In this document: positions 43,866-52,646 of the stretch, piece by piece
Layout: every line of letters begins with the position of its first letter
Position numbering within the stretch: the stretch's first letter is position 1
Source of the DNA: Microbacterium sp. EYE_78
GTDB lineage: Bacteria; Actinomycetota; Actinomycetes; Actinomycetales; Microbacteriaceae
Reading direction: 5' to 3'
Assembly (NCBI RefSeq): GCF_023149035.1
Contig: NZ_JAHXMY010000003.1
Location: 105,089-169,088, forward strand
DNA length: 64,000 bases
Program-made: the position numbers and the translations under genes
Notes under the pieces: generated by a model
What the model saw: only the letters and a program-made list of their open reading frames with translations
Database searches by the model: none
What the model was told of the DNA's origin: nothing

Positions 43866-44152
43866 GCGACCTCGCCGCAGCGCTGGAGGTCGTCGGGTCA
43901 CGTTGGGCTCTGCTCATCGTCGAGCAGCTCCTCAAAGGGCCGCAGCGATACGGCGACCTGCAGCGCCAGCTCGGTGTACCGACGAACATGCTGGCCACGC
44001 GGCTCAAGGACCTGGAGGCAGCCGGCGTCCTGCGCCGACTCCCCCTGAAGCACAACACCCGGGCCTACGTCCTCACCGATCGCGGGCTGGCGCTCACCGA
44101 GACCATCACGGCGCTCGGACGCTGGGGCGCCGACCTGCCCCGGGAGGAATAG
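43862..44152 (+). CDS. HxlR-family winged-helix regulator
   Basis: A 96-residue MarR/HxlR-type DNA-binding protein: EVVGSRWALLIVEQLLKGPQ, RYGDLQRQLGVPTNMLATRL and KDLEAAGVLRRLPL. HxlR members respond to aldehydes or reactive species and commonly control an adjacent enzyme. Its pairing with a VOC enzyme suggests detoxification of a reactive carbonyl. It lacks the N-terminal Cys of redox-sensing HxlR proteins. The stop lies 3 bp from the convergent moaA stop. Confidence 0.85.
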   Translation: MSDLAAALEVVGSRWALLIVEQLLKGPQRYGDLQRQLGVPTNMLATRLKDLEAAGVLRRLPLKHNTRAYVLTDRGLALTETITALGRWGADLPREE

Positions 44153-44155
44153 GGG

Positions 44156-45244
44156 TCAGCCGCCGATCGCGTTCATCCCTCGCGCAGGCTGGAGGAACGA
44201 GGGGTCGTTGATCGCGTGACCGGGGAGCTTGCCGCGCACGCACGCGTGCAGGATGCCGGCGATGACGCGATCGCGGTCGGCGCGCGAGGCATCCACCGGC
44301 ATCCCGCGCAGCGCACCCGTCACGTCGTACTCAGTGAGTGAGAACAGGCAGTTGCGGAACTGCCCGTCGGCGGTCAGGCGCAGTCGGTCGCACGCGCCGC
44401 AGAAGGGTGCGGTCACCGACGCGATGACGCCGACCTCGTGCGGCCCGCCGTCGATCCGCCACTTCTCGGCGGGCGCTCCGCCACGGCCAGGAACCGGCTC
44501 GAGCGACCACCGTTCGGACAGCGCCGCGAGGATCTCCTCGCGCGTGACCATCGCGCTGCGATCCCAGGTGTGGCCGGAGTCCAGCGGCATCTGCTCGATG
44601 AACCGCAGCTGCGCCCCGACCTCCATCGCGAACGCGACCAGGTCGGCGAGCTGGTCGTCGTTGACGCCGCGCATGGCGACCGCGTTGAGCTTCAAGGGTT
44701 TCAGATCGGATGCCGCGGCGGCCGCGATGCCGGCGAGCACGTCGTCGAGCCGGTCACGGCGCGTGAGCGCGGCGAAGCGTTCGCGGTCGATCGTGTCGAT
44801 GCTGATGTTCAGTCGTGTGAGACCCGCGTCGATGAGATCGGGCAGGACCTCGTCGAGACGGATGCCGTTCGTCGTCATCGCGACCTCGACCGGCCCCTCC
44901 GGACCCGAGATCGCGGCCACGCGCCGCACCACGTCGACGATGTCGGTGCGCAGCAGCGGTTCGCCGCCGGTGAGCCGGAAGGTGCGGATGCCGAGGCTCG
45001 CCGCGACCTCGGCCACCTCGACGATCTCGTCGGTCGAGAGGATGCTCGTGCGCGCCAGCCACTCGTTGCCCTGCTCAGGCATGCAATAGGTGCAGCGCAG
45101 CGAGCACCGGTCGGTGAGCGAGATCCGCAGATCGCGGTGAACGCGGCCGTGGGTGTCGACGAGGCCGACGGCCGGGTCGGGAAGCCCGGCGGATTCGGAA
45201 GGAACCTGCGGCGGGCGACCCAGCGAGATCGGGACGGCGGTCAC
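44156..45244 (-). CDS. moaA: GTP 3',8-cyclase MoaA
   Basis: Radical SAM enzyme starting molybdenum cofactor synthesis, 362 residues. N-terminal 4Fe-4S motif DRCSLRCTYCMPEQG (Cys-x3-Cys-x2-Cys), SAM-binding LTGGEPLLR and SIDTIDRERF; C-terminal second cluster FCGACDRLRL with FRNCLFS. The C-terminal GG (NAIGG) needed for activity is present. The start is GTG 45244, provisional. It is separated from the main moa/moe genes by the mod genes but belongs to the same locus. Confidence 0.94.
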   Translation of the reverse strand: MTAVPISLGRPPQVPSESAGLPDPAVGLVDTHGRVHRDLRISLTDRCSLRCTYCMPEQGNEWLARTSILSTDEIVEVAEVAASLGIRTFRLTGGEPLLRTDIVDVVRRVAAISGPEGPVEVAMTTNGIRLDEVLPDLIDAGLTRLNISIDTIDRERFAALTRRDRLDDVLAGIAAAAASDLKPLKLNAVAMRGVNDDQLADLVAFAMEVGAQLRFIEQMPLDSGHTWDRSAMVTREEILAALSERWSLEPVPGRGGAPAEKWRIDGGPHEVGVIASVTAPFCGACDRLRLTADGQFRNCLFSLTEYDVTGALRGMPVDASRADRDRVIAGILHACVRGKLPGHAINDPSFLQPARGMNAIGG

Positions 45245-45360
45245 CGCTGCGTCCCCCGTCGCTGTCTCATCTTCCGAGCCTAATCGGCGGGACTGGGATG
45301 AGGGCTGGTCAACGGCTCGAATGTGCGGGTGGCGTCGACCGGGCCTGAACGAACGATCCG

Positions 45361-45837
45361 TCACCGCACGGCCGCGAGCACGACCGGGTCTGCACACCCT
45401 CTCGCGAAGCCCTGGATACGCCGGTCCATATCGCGCTTGAGCACGATCGCGCCGCTCCGCTCGGCGAGCGGCGCCAGCCACCGAGGGCGACACGCGAAGT
45501 TGTACCGCCAGACGGCCAGCGTGCTGCCGGGATCACCGGGGACGGGCGTGAACTTCCACCCGCCGGCGAGACGCTCGAAGAACCACGATCCCTTCGTCAT
45601 CTTCATGCCGACGTTCGACGGCGGGTTGAACGAGACGTACTCGCTTACCATCCGAAAACCGAAGCGCTGCACGGTGAACGTCCGCACACCCTTGGCCGGA
45701 GCGACCGCGCCGCCCAGGAAGTACTGGCGCCGGATGAACGGATCCCAGCGCTTACGGATCTCACCAGTCGTCTGCGAGACGGCGAAGGCGATCTCCACCT
45801 CGACCGGCACGACGCAACGGGACTCGATGACGGGCAT
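45361..45837 (-). CDS. SRPBCC-family protein
   Basis: A 158-residue START/SRPBCC-like protein: PVEVEIAFAVSQTTGEIRKR WDP, RQYFLGGAVAPAKGVR and KRDMDRRIQGFARG. A hydrophobic ligand cavity is typical of the fold; no function known. It lies between moaA and modC on the same strand, but the gaps of ~115 and ~40 bp leave its operon membership open. Confidence 0.75.
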   Translation of the reverse strand: MPVIESRCVVPVEVEIAFAVSQTTGEIRKRWDPFIRRQYFLGGAVAPAKGVRTFTVQRFGFRMVSEYVSFNPPSNVGMKMTKGSWFFERLAGGWKFTPVPGDPGSTLAVWRYNFACRPRWLAPLAERSGAIVLKRDMDRRIQGFARGCADPVVLAAVR

Positions 45838-45875
45838 GGACTCATCGTCGCAGGCCCGCGCTCATGACGCGCACC

Positions 45876-46916
45876 TCAGCCCAGCGGCACGAACCGCACC
45901 CGCGACGGGTCGACGCGCAGCCACACCGCGTCCCCCGGCGACCACCGAGCACCCGCCTCGGCGACATCGACCGCACCCGCCGACGTGTGCACCCGGACAC
46001 CGGCGAGGGTCGGCTCGACGCGCACCACGTCCGCCGGCCAGGCGTTCGGCCCAGCCCCGTCCACGATCCGCACGTCGCCCGGCCGGAACACGGCGGCGAG
46101 CGCGACGCCGTCCCCCACGGCGGGTGCGGCATCCGCACTCGTCAGCACGCGACCCGCGGCGTCGGTCCACCCGCCGCGGGCCGCGACCCCCGGCATCCGA
46201 TTCATGTCGGCAACCGATGCGACGAACGCGGATGCCGGAGCCCCGAACACCTGCCGCACGGGACCGCTCTGCACCACGGCGCCCGCCTCGATCACGAACA
46301 GCCGCTCCGCGAGCGCGACCGCGTCGCCCGCGTCGTGCGTCACGGCGACCGTCGTCACGCCGGCGAGTTGCTCCCGCAGCATCCCGCGGATCTCGGACGC
46401 CGTCACGGGATCGAGCGCGACCAGCGGCTCGTCGAGCAGCACCACCCGCGGCGACGCCGCCAGCGCCCGCGCGATCGCGACGCGCTGCTGCTCTCCCCCC
46501 GACAGCTCGCGCGGCATGCGCGATTCCAGCCCGCCCAGGCCGACCCGGTCGATCCACGCGTCGGCATCGGCACGGGCCTGCGCAGCGGGTGTGCCGCCAG
46601 CGCGCGGCCCGAACGCGACGTTCTCGCGGGCGCTCAGGTGCGGGAACAGCCGCGGGTCCTGACCGAGCAGCACGACTCCGCGATGCATCGGCGGCGTGTG
46701 CACCCGGGGCTCGGCCGCACGCTCCACGGTCCGCCCAGCCACGACGACCTCGCCGCCGTTCAGCGGCACGAGCCCGGCGAGCGCGTCGAGCAGCGTCGAC
46801 TTCCCGGCGCCGCTCGGCCCCATGATCGCGACGGTCTCCCCCGCGGCGGCGTCGATCGCGACGTCCACGCGGAACCGCGGCCGGTCGACGACGACGTGCG
46901 CCTGCAGCCCGCTCAC
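45876..46916 (-). CDS. modC: Molybdate ABC transporter ATP-binding protein ModC
   Basis: A 346-residue ATPase: Walker A GPSGAGKST, signature LSGGEQQRVAIARALA, Walker B VVLLDEPLVALD, switch VTHDAG. The C-terminal ~110 residues form TOBE/Mop-like domains (VGDGVALAAVFRPGDVRIVD), typical of ModC. GTG 46916 overlaps the modB stop. Last gene of modABC. Confidence 0.9.
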   Translation of the reverse strand: MSGLQAHVVVDRPRFRVDVAIDAAAGETVAIMGPSGAGKSTLLDALAGLVPLNGGEVVVAGRTVERAAEPRVHTPPMHRGVVLLGQDPRLFPHLSARENVAFGPRAGGTPAAQARADADAWIDRVGLGGLESRMPRELSGGEQQRVAIARALAASPRVVLLDEPLVALDPVTASEIRGMLREQLAGVTTVAVTHDAGDAVALAERLFVIEAGAVVQSGPVRQVFGAPASAFVASVADMNRMPGVAARGGWTDAAGRVLTSADAAPAVGDGVALAAVFRPGDVRIVDGAGPNAWPADVVRVEPTLAGVRVHTSAGAVDVAEAGARWSPGDAVWLRVDPSRVRFVPLG

Positions 46917-47695
46917 CGCGCCGCCCCCGGTCGCCAGCCGCGCACCAGCATCAGGACGAGCACCGCGGTCGCCAGCAGCAGGAGCGCGAGGGCGACCGCG
47001 GTCCCCTGCGTCACGCCCGCCCCGTTGAACGCCGTGTAGATCGCGAGCGGCATCGTCTGCGTGACCCCGGGACGGTTGCCCGCGAACAGGGCGGTCGCGC
47101 CGAATTCGCCGATCGCCCGCGCGAAGCACAGCACGACACCCGCCACGATGCCGGGCGCCGCGAGCGGCAGCGTGATGCGCCGAAGGATCGTCCAGCGGCC
47201 GGCTCCCAGGGCGGCGGCGGTCCGCTCGAAGCCCACCCCGGTCGCGCGCACTGCGCCCTCGACGGCGAGCACGAGGAACGGCAGCGCCACGAACGTCTGC
47301 GCCACGACGACCGCGGGCGTGGTGAACGACAGCCCCCACCCGCCGAGCCACCCCTGACGACCGAACAGGTACAGCAGCGCGATCCCGCCGACCATCGGCG
47401 GCAGCACGAGCGGAACGGTCACCGCCGCACGCAGCACCGCCGCGAGCCGCGGACCCGATCGAGCGATCAGGAGGGCCAACGGCACACCGATCACGATGCA
47501 CGCCACGGTCGCCGCCGCACCGGTGCCGAATGACAGCCCGAGGGCCTCGAGCGCTGCGGGCGAGGTCACGTCGGCGACGAACGTCGACCACTCCACCCTG
47601 GCGATGAGGGCCAGCAACGGGAGGATGAGGAAGGCGAGACCGACGAAGGCGGGGACCGCGAGGCTCCGCGGAACGTATCCCCGATCGATACTCAC
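46913..47695 (-). CDS. modB: Molybdate ABC transporter permease ModB
   Basis: A 260-residue permease with about six helices; the EAA loop reads RTAAALGAGRWTILRRITLP. Overlaps modA by 4 nt and modC by 4 nt, so all three are translationally coupled. Confidence 0.92.
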   Translation of the reverse strand: MSIDRGYVPRSLAVPAFVGLAFLILPLLALIARVEWSTFVADVTSPAALEALGLSFGTGAAATVACIVIGVPLALLIARSGPRLAAVLRAAVTVPLVLPPMVGGIALLYLFGRQGWLGGWGLSFTTPAVVVAQTFVALPFLVLAVEGAVRATGVGFERTAAALGAGRWTILRRITLPLAAPGIVAGVVLCFARAIGEFGATALFAGNRPGVTQTMPLAIYTAFNGAGVTQGTAVALALLLLATAVLVLMLVRGWRPGAAR

Positions 47696-48441
47696 GGCGC
47701 CCCGAACCCGTGGTCCGCGAGGATCTCCTGCCCAGCCTCGGACCGCACGAACGCGACGAACGCCCTCGCGGTCTCGGGGTTCGCGGCATCCTGCAGCGCG
47801 GCGATCGGATACCTGTTGACGACCTCGTCGGCCCCCTCGGGTACCACCGACGCGACGTCGCTGCGCCCGACGACGTCGGTCGCGTAGACGAGACCCGCAT
47901 CGGCTTCACCGGCCGCGACCTTCGTCAGCACCGCCGTGACGTTCTGCTCGAGGCTCGCGGCGTCGACGGTCACACCCGCCGCACTCAGCAGCGTCGCGGA
48001 TGCCGCGCCGCACGGCACCTCGGGAGCGCACAGCACCGTGACGACATCCGCCAGGTCGGCCAGCGTCGAGACCTCCTTCGGGTTGCCTGCCGGGACGGCG
48101 ATCACGAGTGTGTTCGAGGCGAAGACCGCGGGGTCGAGCGCGAACTCCGACACCTTCGCCATCGTGGCCTCGTCGGCCGACGCGAACACGTCCGCCGGGG
48201 CGCCCTCCGCGATCTGCGTCGCCAGCGTCGACGATCCGTCGTAGACCGGGCTGATCTCCACCCCGGGATGCTGCGCCGTGAAGGCCTCGTCGATCTCGTC
48301 GAACGAGGCCGTGAGGGATGCCGCGGCATACACCGTCAGCGAACCGGCGATCTCATCGCCAGCGGGCGCAGCCGCCGCGCACCCGGTGAGCACGAGCGCG
48401 AGCCCGCCGAGGGCGGCCGGCCGGAGGACGGAACGACGCAC
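47692..48441 (-). CDS. modA: Molybdate-binding lipoprotein ModA
   Basis: A 249-residue receptor for molybdate/tungstate: lipobox LVLTGCA (Cys ~21), then SLTVYAAASLTASFDEIDEA, SPVYDGSSTLATQIAEGAPA, DVFASADEATMAKV, and the C-terminal QEILADHGF. The Ser/Thr oxyanion-binding positions in AAASLT and GSSTL are kept. GTG 48441 lies 1 bp before the stop of the regulator gene. Confidence 0.93.
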   Translation of the reverse strand: MRRSVLRPAALGGLALVLTGCAAAAPAGDEIAGSLTVYAAASLTASFDEIDEAFTAQHPGVEISPVYDGSSTLATQIAEGAPADVFASADEATMAKVSEFALDPAVFASNTLVIAVPAGNPKEVSTLADLADVVTVLCAPEVPCGAASATLLSAAGVTVDAASLEQNVTAVLTKVAAGEADAGLVYATDVVGRSDVASVVPEGADEVVNRYPIAALQDAANPETARAFVAFVRSEAGQEILADHGFGAP

Positions 48442-48442
48442 G

Positions 48443-48835
48443 TCACTCCACCGCCAGGTCGACGACGACGTTCGTCGCCTTGACCGAGGCCCGCGCGAGA
48501 GTACCGACCTCGAGCTGCAGCTCGCGCACCGCCTCGGCCGACAGGAGCGAGACGACACGGTGCGGGCCGGACTGGATGTCGACCTGCGCCATGACGCCGT
48601 CGACCTGCACGCGGGTCACGATCCCGACGAAGCTGTTGCGGGCGCTCGAGCGATGCTCGTATCCGTCGCCCGGGTCGTTCGCCATCGAGACGGCGAACGC
48701 GGCGAGCGCTTCGCCGGGGATCTCGGCCGGCACGGCATCCGTCACCGGCAGCAGTCCCTGGTCGATCCAGCGCCGCACCGAATCGTCACTCACGCCGAGG
48801 AGGCGGGCGGCTCGCGCCACGCGGTAGGTCGTCAT
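48443..48835 (-). CDS. Molybdate-binding HTH protein (Mop/TOBE)
   Basis: A 130-residue protein: an N-terminal MerR/excisionase-type HTH (VARAARLLGVSDDSVRRWID) and a C-terminal Mop/TOBE domain (~60-130, RNSFVGIVTRVQVDGVMAQV). Like ModE or molbindin it probably senses molybdate and controls modABC. Start ATG 48835; ATG 48853 is also in frame. First gene of the mod operon and divergent from moeB. Confidence 0.85.
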   Translation of the reverse strand: MTTYRVARAARLLGVSDDSVRRWIDQGLLPVTDAVPAEIPGEALAAFAVSMANDPGDGYEHRSSARNSFVGIVTRVQVDGVMAQVDIQSGPHRVVSLLSAEAVRELQLEVGTLARASVKATNVVVDLAVE

Positions 48836-48948
48836 GGAATGATCATGCCGCATGCGCGGACTCAAGTGGTGCCAATGAGCCGTATCTGCGGATGCCAACG
48901 GCGAGAGCATCCGATCCCGCGGCATCTATACCCCCGTACACTCGGGAC

Positions 48949-49731
48949 ATGCGCCCTCTGGTCGAACCCGTGCCCGAGCTGGATCCCGACGAGCGCCGGC
49001 GGACCGCGCGGCACACGGTGCTCAAGGGCATCGGCGACGAGGGGCAGCGGCGCCTCGCGAACACGCGCGTTGCCGTGGTCGGCGCCGGGGGCATCGGGTC
49101 GCCCGCGATCCTCGCCCTGGCTGCGGCAGGCGTCGGGGCCATCACCGTGATCGACGACGACACCGTCGAGCTTCACAACCTGCAGCGTCAGATCGCGCAC
49201 CGCATCGAGGACATCGGCGTCCACAAGACGGAGAGCACCGTACGCGCCGTCGCGGCCCTGTCGCCCGTCACCGTCGTCACCCCGATCACGGCCCGCCTCG
49301 ACAACGAGAACGCGCAGGAGTTCTTCGTGGATGCCGACATCGTGATCGACACGAGCGACTCGTTCGCCACCCGTCGCGCGGTCGCGGCCGCCACCGAGGC
49401 GCTCGGACTCCCCCTCGTATGGGGAGCGGTCCGCGAATGGCACGCGCAGATCACGGTCTTCTGGTCGCAGCCGTCCGAGGGCGACCCGGTCGTGCTGAAC
49501 GACCTCTTCGCGGTCGGCACCGAGGGCGACCCGCCCACCTGCGCGCAGGTCGGCGTGCTCGGCGCCCTGTGCGTGCAGGTCGGCGGCATCCTCGCCACCG
49601 AGGTCGCGAAGCTCGCGATCGGCGTCGGCACGCCGCTGCTCGGCCGCATGCTCGTCGTCGACGCGCTCTCGAGCCGTCAGCACGAGATCCCGCTGCGATC
49701 GGCCGCAACGTCTGCGGCGGCGAGCGCATGA
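48949..49731 (+). CDS. moeB: ThiF/MoeB-type adenylyltransferase
   Basis: Activates the C-terminal Gly of MoaD by adenylation, 260 residues. GAGGIGSPAILALAAAGVG (ATP loop), DDDTVELHNLQRQ, DTSDSFATR and TCAQVGVLGALC are present. Unlike E. coli MoeB, both zinc CxxC pairs are missing, and there is no rhodanese domain. TACACT (48937-48942) ends 6 bp before the ATG. Overlaps moeA (ATGA). Confidence 0.88.
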   Translation: MRPLVEPVPELDPDERRRTARHTVLKGIGDEGQRRLANTRVAVVGAGGIGSPAILALAAAGVGAITVIDDDTVELHNLQRQIAHRIEDIGVHKTESTVRAVAALSPVTVVTPITARLDNENAQEFFVDADIVIDTSDSFATRRAVAAATEALGLPLVWGAVREWHAQITVFWSQPSEGDPVVLNDLFAVGTEGDPPTCAQVGVLGALCVQVGGILATEVAKLAIGVGTPLLGRMLVVDALSSRQHEIPLRSAATSAAASA

Positions 49732-50957
49732 GCGGGCTCCTCAGCGTCGAGGAACAGCTCGCCCGCGTCCTGGCCGCCGTTCGCACCCTTCCCACCGAGG
49801 TCGTCCCCGTCGGGCGATCCGCGGGCCGCACGCTTGCGGCACCGGCCGTCGCGGCGCACGACATCCCGCTGTTCGACAACTCCGCGATGGACGGCTTCGC
49901 CGTGCGCGCCGCGGACGTGGCGTCGGCCGGCCCGGGGCATCCTGTCTCGCTGCGGGTCGTCGCGGATCTTCCCGCCGGGGTGCCGGACGACCCGGCCCTC
50001 TCGGAAGGTGAGGCCGCCCGGATCATGACGGGGTCGCCTACACCCAGTGATGCGGACGCGATCGTCCCGTTCGAGCACACCGCAGGCGGGCTCGCCGACT
50101 CGCTCGACGTCGTCGAGGTGCTCGAGGCTCCCGCCGCGGGCGCGTTCATCCGCCGTCGAGGCGCGGACCTGCGCGCCGGGGACGTGGTCATCGCTGCCGG
50201 CGAGCGGATGGGTCCGTTCCAGGTCGCCGCCGCCGTCGCCGCCGGGGTCGACAGGGTGACAGTGGTCCGCCCGCCGCGGGTCGCGGTCGTCTCGACCGGC
50301 AGCGAGCTGACGGGACCGGGCGAGCCCGTGCGCCGCGGACTCATCCCCGATTCGAACGGACCGCTCCTCGCGCAGCTCGTCCCCGGGGCCGATGCCGAGG
50401 TCGTGATGGTCGCCCGCGTCGCGGACGATGGCGACGCCGTCGCGCAGGCCACCGCCGACGCGCGGGCCGCAGGTGCCGACGTCATCATCTTCACCGGCGG
50501 CGTGAGCGCCGGGGCATACGAACCCGTGCGGGCCGCCTTCGACGGGCACGGCGAGGTCGAGTTCGCCAAAGTCTCGATGCAGCCCGGCAAGCCGCAGGCC
50601 TTCGGGACGGTGGGAGACGGATGCCTCGTCTTCGGCCTCCCCGGCAACCCGGTCAGCGTCGCCGTGTCGTTCGAGGTGTTCGTGCGACCCGCGCTCCTCG
50701 CGCTGCAGGGACGGTCGGTCATCCACCGAGCGCACATGACCATGGCGGCGGCGGAGCCCTGGACCCCGCCGCCCGGACGGCGGCAGTACCTGCCGGCCGT
50801 GGTCGATCTCGCGGCGGGGACCGTTCGCCCCGCGACGGCGGGAGGCTCGGGCTCGCACCTGGCCGGCGGGCTCGCACAGGCATCCGCCTTCGCGATCGTC
50901 CCCGCCGAGGTCGCGAGCGTCGCCGCGGGCGACGCTGTGGATGTCATGCTGGTCTGA
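49728..50957 (+). CDS. moeA: Molybdopterin molybdotransferase MoeA
   Basis: Inserts molybdate into adenylated molybdopterin; 409 residues. Motifs: DNSAMDGFAVRAADV (~45), GAFIRRRGADLRAGD, FTGGVSAGAYEPVR, QPGKPQAFGT and FGLPGNPVSVAVSFEVFVRP. Overlaps moeB and moaC by one or a few bases. Confidence 0.94.
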   Translation: MSGLLSVEEQLARVLAAVRTLPTEVVPVGRSAGRTLAAPAVAAHDIPLFDNSAMDGFAVRAADVASAGPGHPVSLRVVADLPAGVPDDPALSEGEAARIMTGSPTPSDADAIVPFEHTAGGLADSLDVVEVLEAPAAGAFIRRRGADLRAGDVVIAAGERMGPFQVAAAVAAGVDRVTVVRPPRVAVVSTGSELTGPGEPVRRGLIPDSNGPLLAQLVPGADAEVVMVARVADDGDAVAQATADARAAGADVIIFTGGVSAGAYEPVRAAFDGHGEVEFAKVSMQPGKPQAFGTVGDGCLVFGLPGNPVSVAVSFEVFVRPALLALQGRSVIHRAHMTMAAAEPWTPPPGRRQYLPAVVDLAAGTVRPATAGGSGSHLAGGLAQASAFAIVPAEVASVAAGDAVDVMLV

Positions 50958-51442
50958 TGAGCTTCCCCCACCTCGATTCGGCCGGCAGGGCGCACATGAT
51001 CGACGTCACGGCGAAGGCCCCCACGGTCCGCACCGCCACCGCGCGCGGCTTCGTCCGGTGCAGCCACGAGGTCGTCGCCGCCCTCCGCGACGGCACCGCC
51101 CCCAAGGGTGACGTGCTGGCGGTCGCGCGCATCGCCGGCATCCAGGCGGCGAAGTCGACGGCGACGCTCCTGCCACTCGCCCATGTCATCGGTGTGCACC
51201 GCGCATCCGTCGAGCTCGGCATCACCGACGAGGGCGTCGAGATCGAGGCGACCGTCGGAACCGCCGACCGCACCGGCGTCGAGATGGAGGCGATCACCGC
51301 GGTGTCGGTCACCGCGCTTGCCGTCGTCGACATGATCAAGGGCCTCGACCGCGCCGTGGTGATCGAGAACGTCCGCATCGTCGCCAAATCGGGCGGACGC
51401 TCGGGCGACTGGGTCCGGCCCGGCGAGGAGCAGTCGTCATGA
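50957..51442 (+). CDS. moaC: Cyclic pyranopterin monophosphate synthase MoaC
   Basis: Second enzyme of cofactor synthesis, 161 residues. Conserved KGDVLAVARIAGIQAAKSTA, LLPLAHVIGVHRASV, GVEMEAITAVSVTALAVVDM and SGDWVRP. Starts within the moeA stop (TGATG). Confidence 0.94.
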   Translation: MSFPHLDSAGRAHMIDVTAKAPTVRTATARGFVRCSHEVVAALRDGTAPKGDVLAVARIAGIQAAKSTATLLPLAHVIGVHRASVELGITDEGVEIEATVGTADRTGVEMEAITAVSVTALAVVDMIKGLDRAVVIENVRIVAKSGGRSGDWVRPGEEQSS

Positions 51443-51672
51443 CGCTCGTCCGTTATTTCGCGGCTGCCGCCGAGGCTGCCGGGACCGAGAGCGAGGAGCG
51501 CGCTGAGGCCACCCTCGCCGAGCTCCGCACGGCGATCCTCGACGAGCACCCCCAGCTGTGGTTCGTGCTGCCCGACTGCGCCGTCCTCGTCGACGGGGTG
51601 CGGACCGACGGGGATGCCCCGCTCGCCGACGCCCGGCTCATCGACGTCCTGCCGCCCTTCGCCGGAGGCTGA
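51439..51672 (+). CDS. moaD: Molybdopterin synthase small subunit MoaD
   Basis: Ubiquitin-like sulfur carrier of 77 residues ending in PFAGG; the terminal Gly is adenylated by MoeB and thiocarboxylated. MTLVRYFAAAAEAAGTESEE start. Overlaps moaC by 4 nt; convergent with moaE. Confidence 0.9.
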   Translation: MTLVRYFAAAAEAAGTESEERAEATLAELRTAILDEHPQLWFVLPDCAVLVDGVRTDGDAPLADARLIDVLPPFAGG

Positions 51673-51698
51673 GTGCGCGGCCGGGCGGGCGGCTGACC

Positions 51699-52127
51699 TC
51701 AGCCGCCGATGCCCTTCCAGGCCGTGGATCCGTCCGACTCGAGCTGACGCTTCCACACCGGCAGGTCGGTCTTGATCGTCTCGATGACGGCCCGGCAGGC
51801 CTCGAACGCCTCGGCCCGGTGCTCCGACGCGACCGCGATCACCACCGCGGCATCCCCCACCGCGAGGCGTCCCACGCGGTGGCTGACGGCGACGACGGCG
51901 CCCGATGCGGCGCCGGCCTCGGCCGCGATGCGGTGAAGGGTCTGTTCGGCATCGGGGTGCGCGGTGTACTCCAGACCGACGACGGGAGTAGCGGCATCCG
52001 GATCGTTGTCACGCACCCGGCCGATGAACGTCGTCACGGCGCCGTACTTCGGGTCCTCCACGGCACGCAGGTGCGCATCGATGTCGAGGGCGGTTTCTTC
52101 GAGGCGGGCGATCCGCACGGTGCTCAC
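51699..52127 (-). CDS. moaE: Molybdopterin synthase large subunit MoaE
   Basis: Forms the MoaD2-MoaE2 synthase; 142 residues. GAVTTFIGRVRDNDPD, VGLEYTAHPDAEQTL, SHRVGRLAVGDAAVVIAV and LPVWKRQ with the active-site Lys are present. Overlaps the mog gene by 4 nt. Confidence 0.94.
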   Translation of the reverse strand: MSTVRIARLEETALDIDAHLRAVEDPKYGAVTTFIGRVRDNDPDAATPVVGLEYTAHPDAEQTLHRIAAEAGAASGAVVAVSHRVGRLAVGDAAVVIAVASEHRAEAFEACRAVIETIKTDLPVWKRQLESDGSTAWKGIGG

Positions 52128-52612
52128 GAGTGGTCGCCGCCCTTCACCTGATCGACGACGTGCGCCGCGACCGACACGATGACGGGGATGCCGGAGGCCA
52201 CCGCACGGGGCGATCCGGGCAGGTTGACGATCAGCGCACCCTCCGGATCGGCGATGCCCGCGACGCCGCGAGAGAGGACGGACAGCGGGGTGTCGGCGAT
52301 GCCGACGCGTCGCAGCTCCTCGGCGATGCCGGGGATCGCGCGGGTCACGACGCGCTCGGTGCCCTCGGGGGTCCGGTCGCGAGGACCGACGCCCGTTCCG
52401 CCCGTCGTGACGACGAGGCGTGCGCCGGTGGCGAGGGCCCGGCGCAGGGCATCCTCCACCGCATCGGCGCCGTCGGGGACGATCTCGGACCCCGCAGAAC
52501 CGATGCCGGCCTCGGCGAGCAGCTCGACCGCACGAGGGCCTGCACGGTCCTCGCGCGCACCCGAGGCGGACCGGTCCGAGACGGTGATCACGTACGCGCG
52601 GAGGGAGGTCAC
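52124..52612 (-). CDS. mog: Molybdopterin adenylyltransferase (MogA/MoaB family)
   Basis: Adenylates molybdopterin before MoeA acts; 162 residues. AYVITVSDRSASGAREDRAG and VVTTGGTGVGPRDRTPEGT are diagnostic. Divided between MogA and MoaB names in databases; function is the same. Same transcription unit as moaE. Confidence 0.92.
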   Translation of the reverse strand: MTSLRAYVITVSDRSASGAREDRAGPRAVELLAEAGIGSAGSEIVPDGADAVEDALRRALATGARLVVTTGGTGVGPRDRTPEGTERVVTRAIPGIAEELRRVGIADTPLSVLSRGVAGIADPEGALIVNLPGSPRAVASGIPVIVSVAAHVVDQVKGGDHS

Positions 52613-52646
52613 GTGATCACCCTAGGGGCGGCAGCGACAGCCCTGG

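Noticed and set aside
46917..47909. N-terminal extension that would fuse modC to ~330 upstream codons
   Set aside because: The added region is modB read in another frame. The GTG at 46916 overlaps the modB stop and starts a normal ModC.
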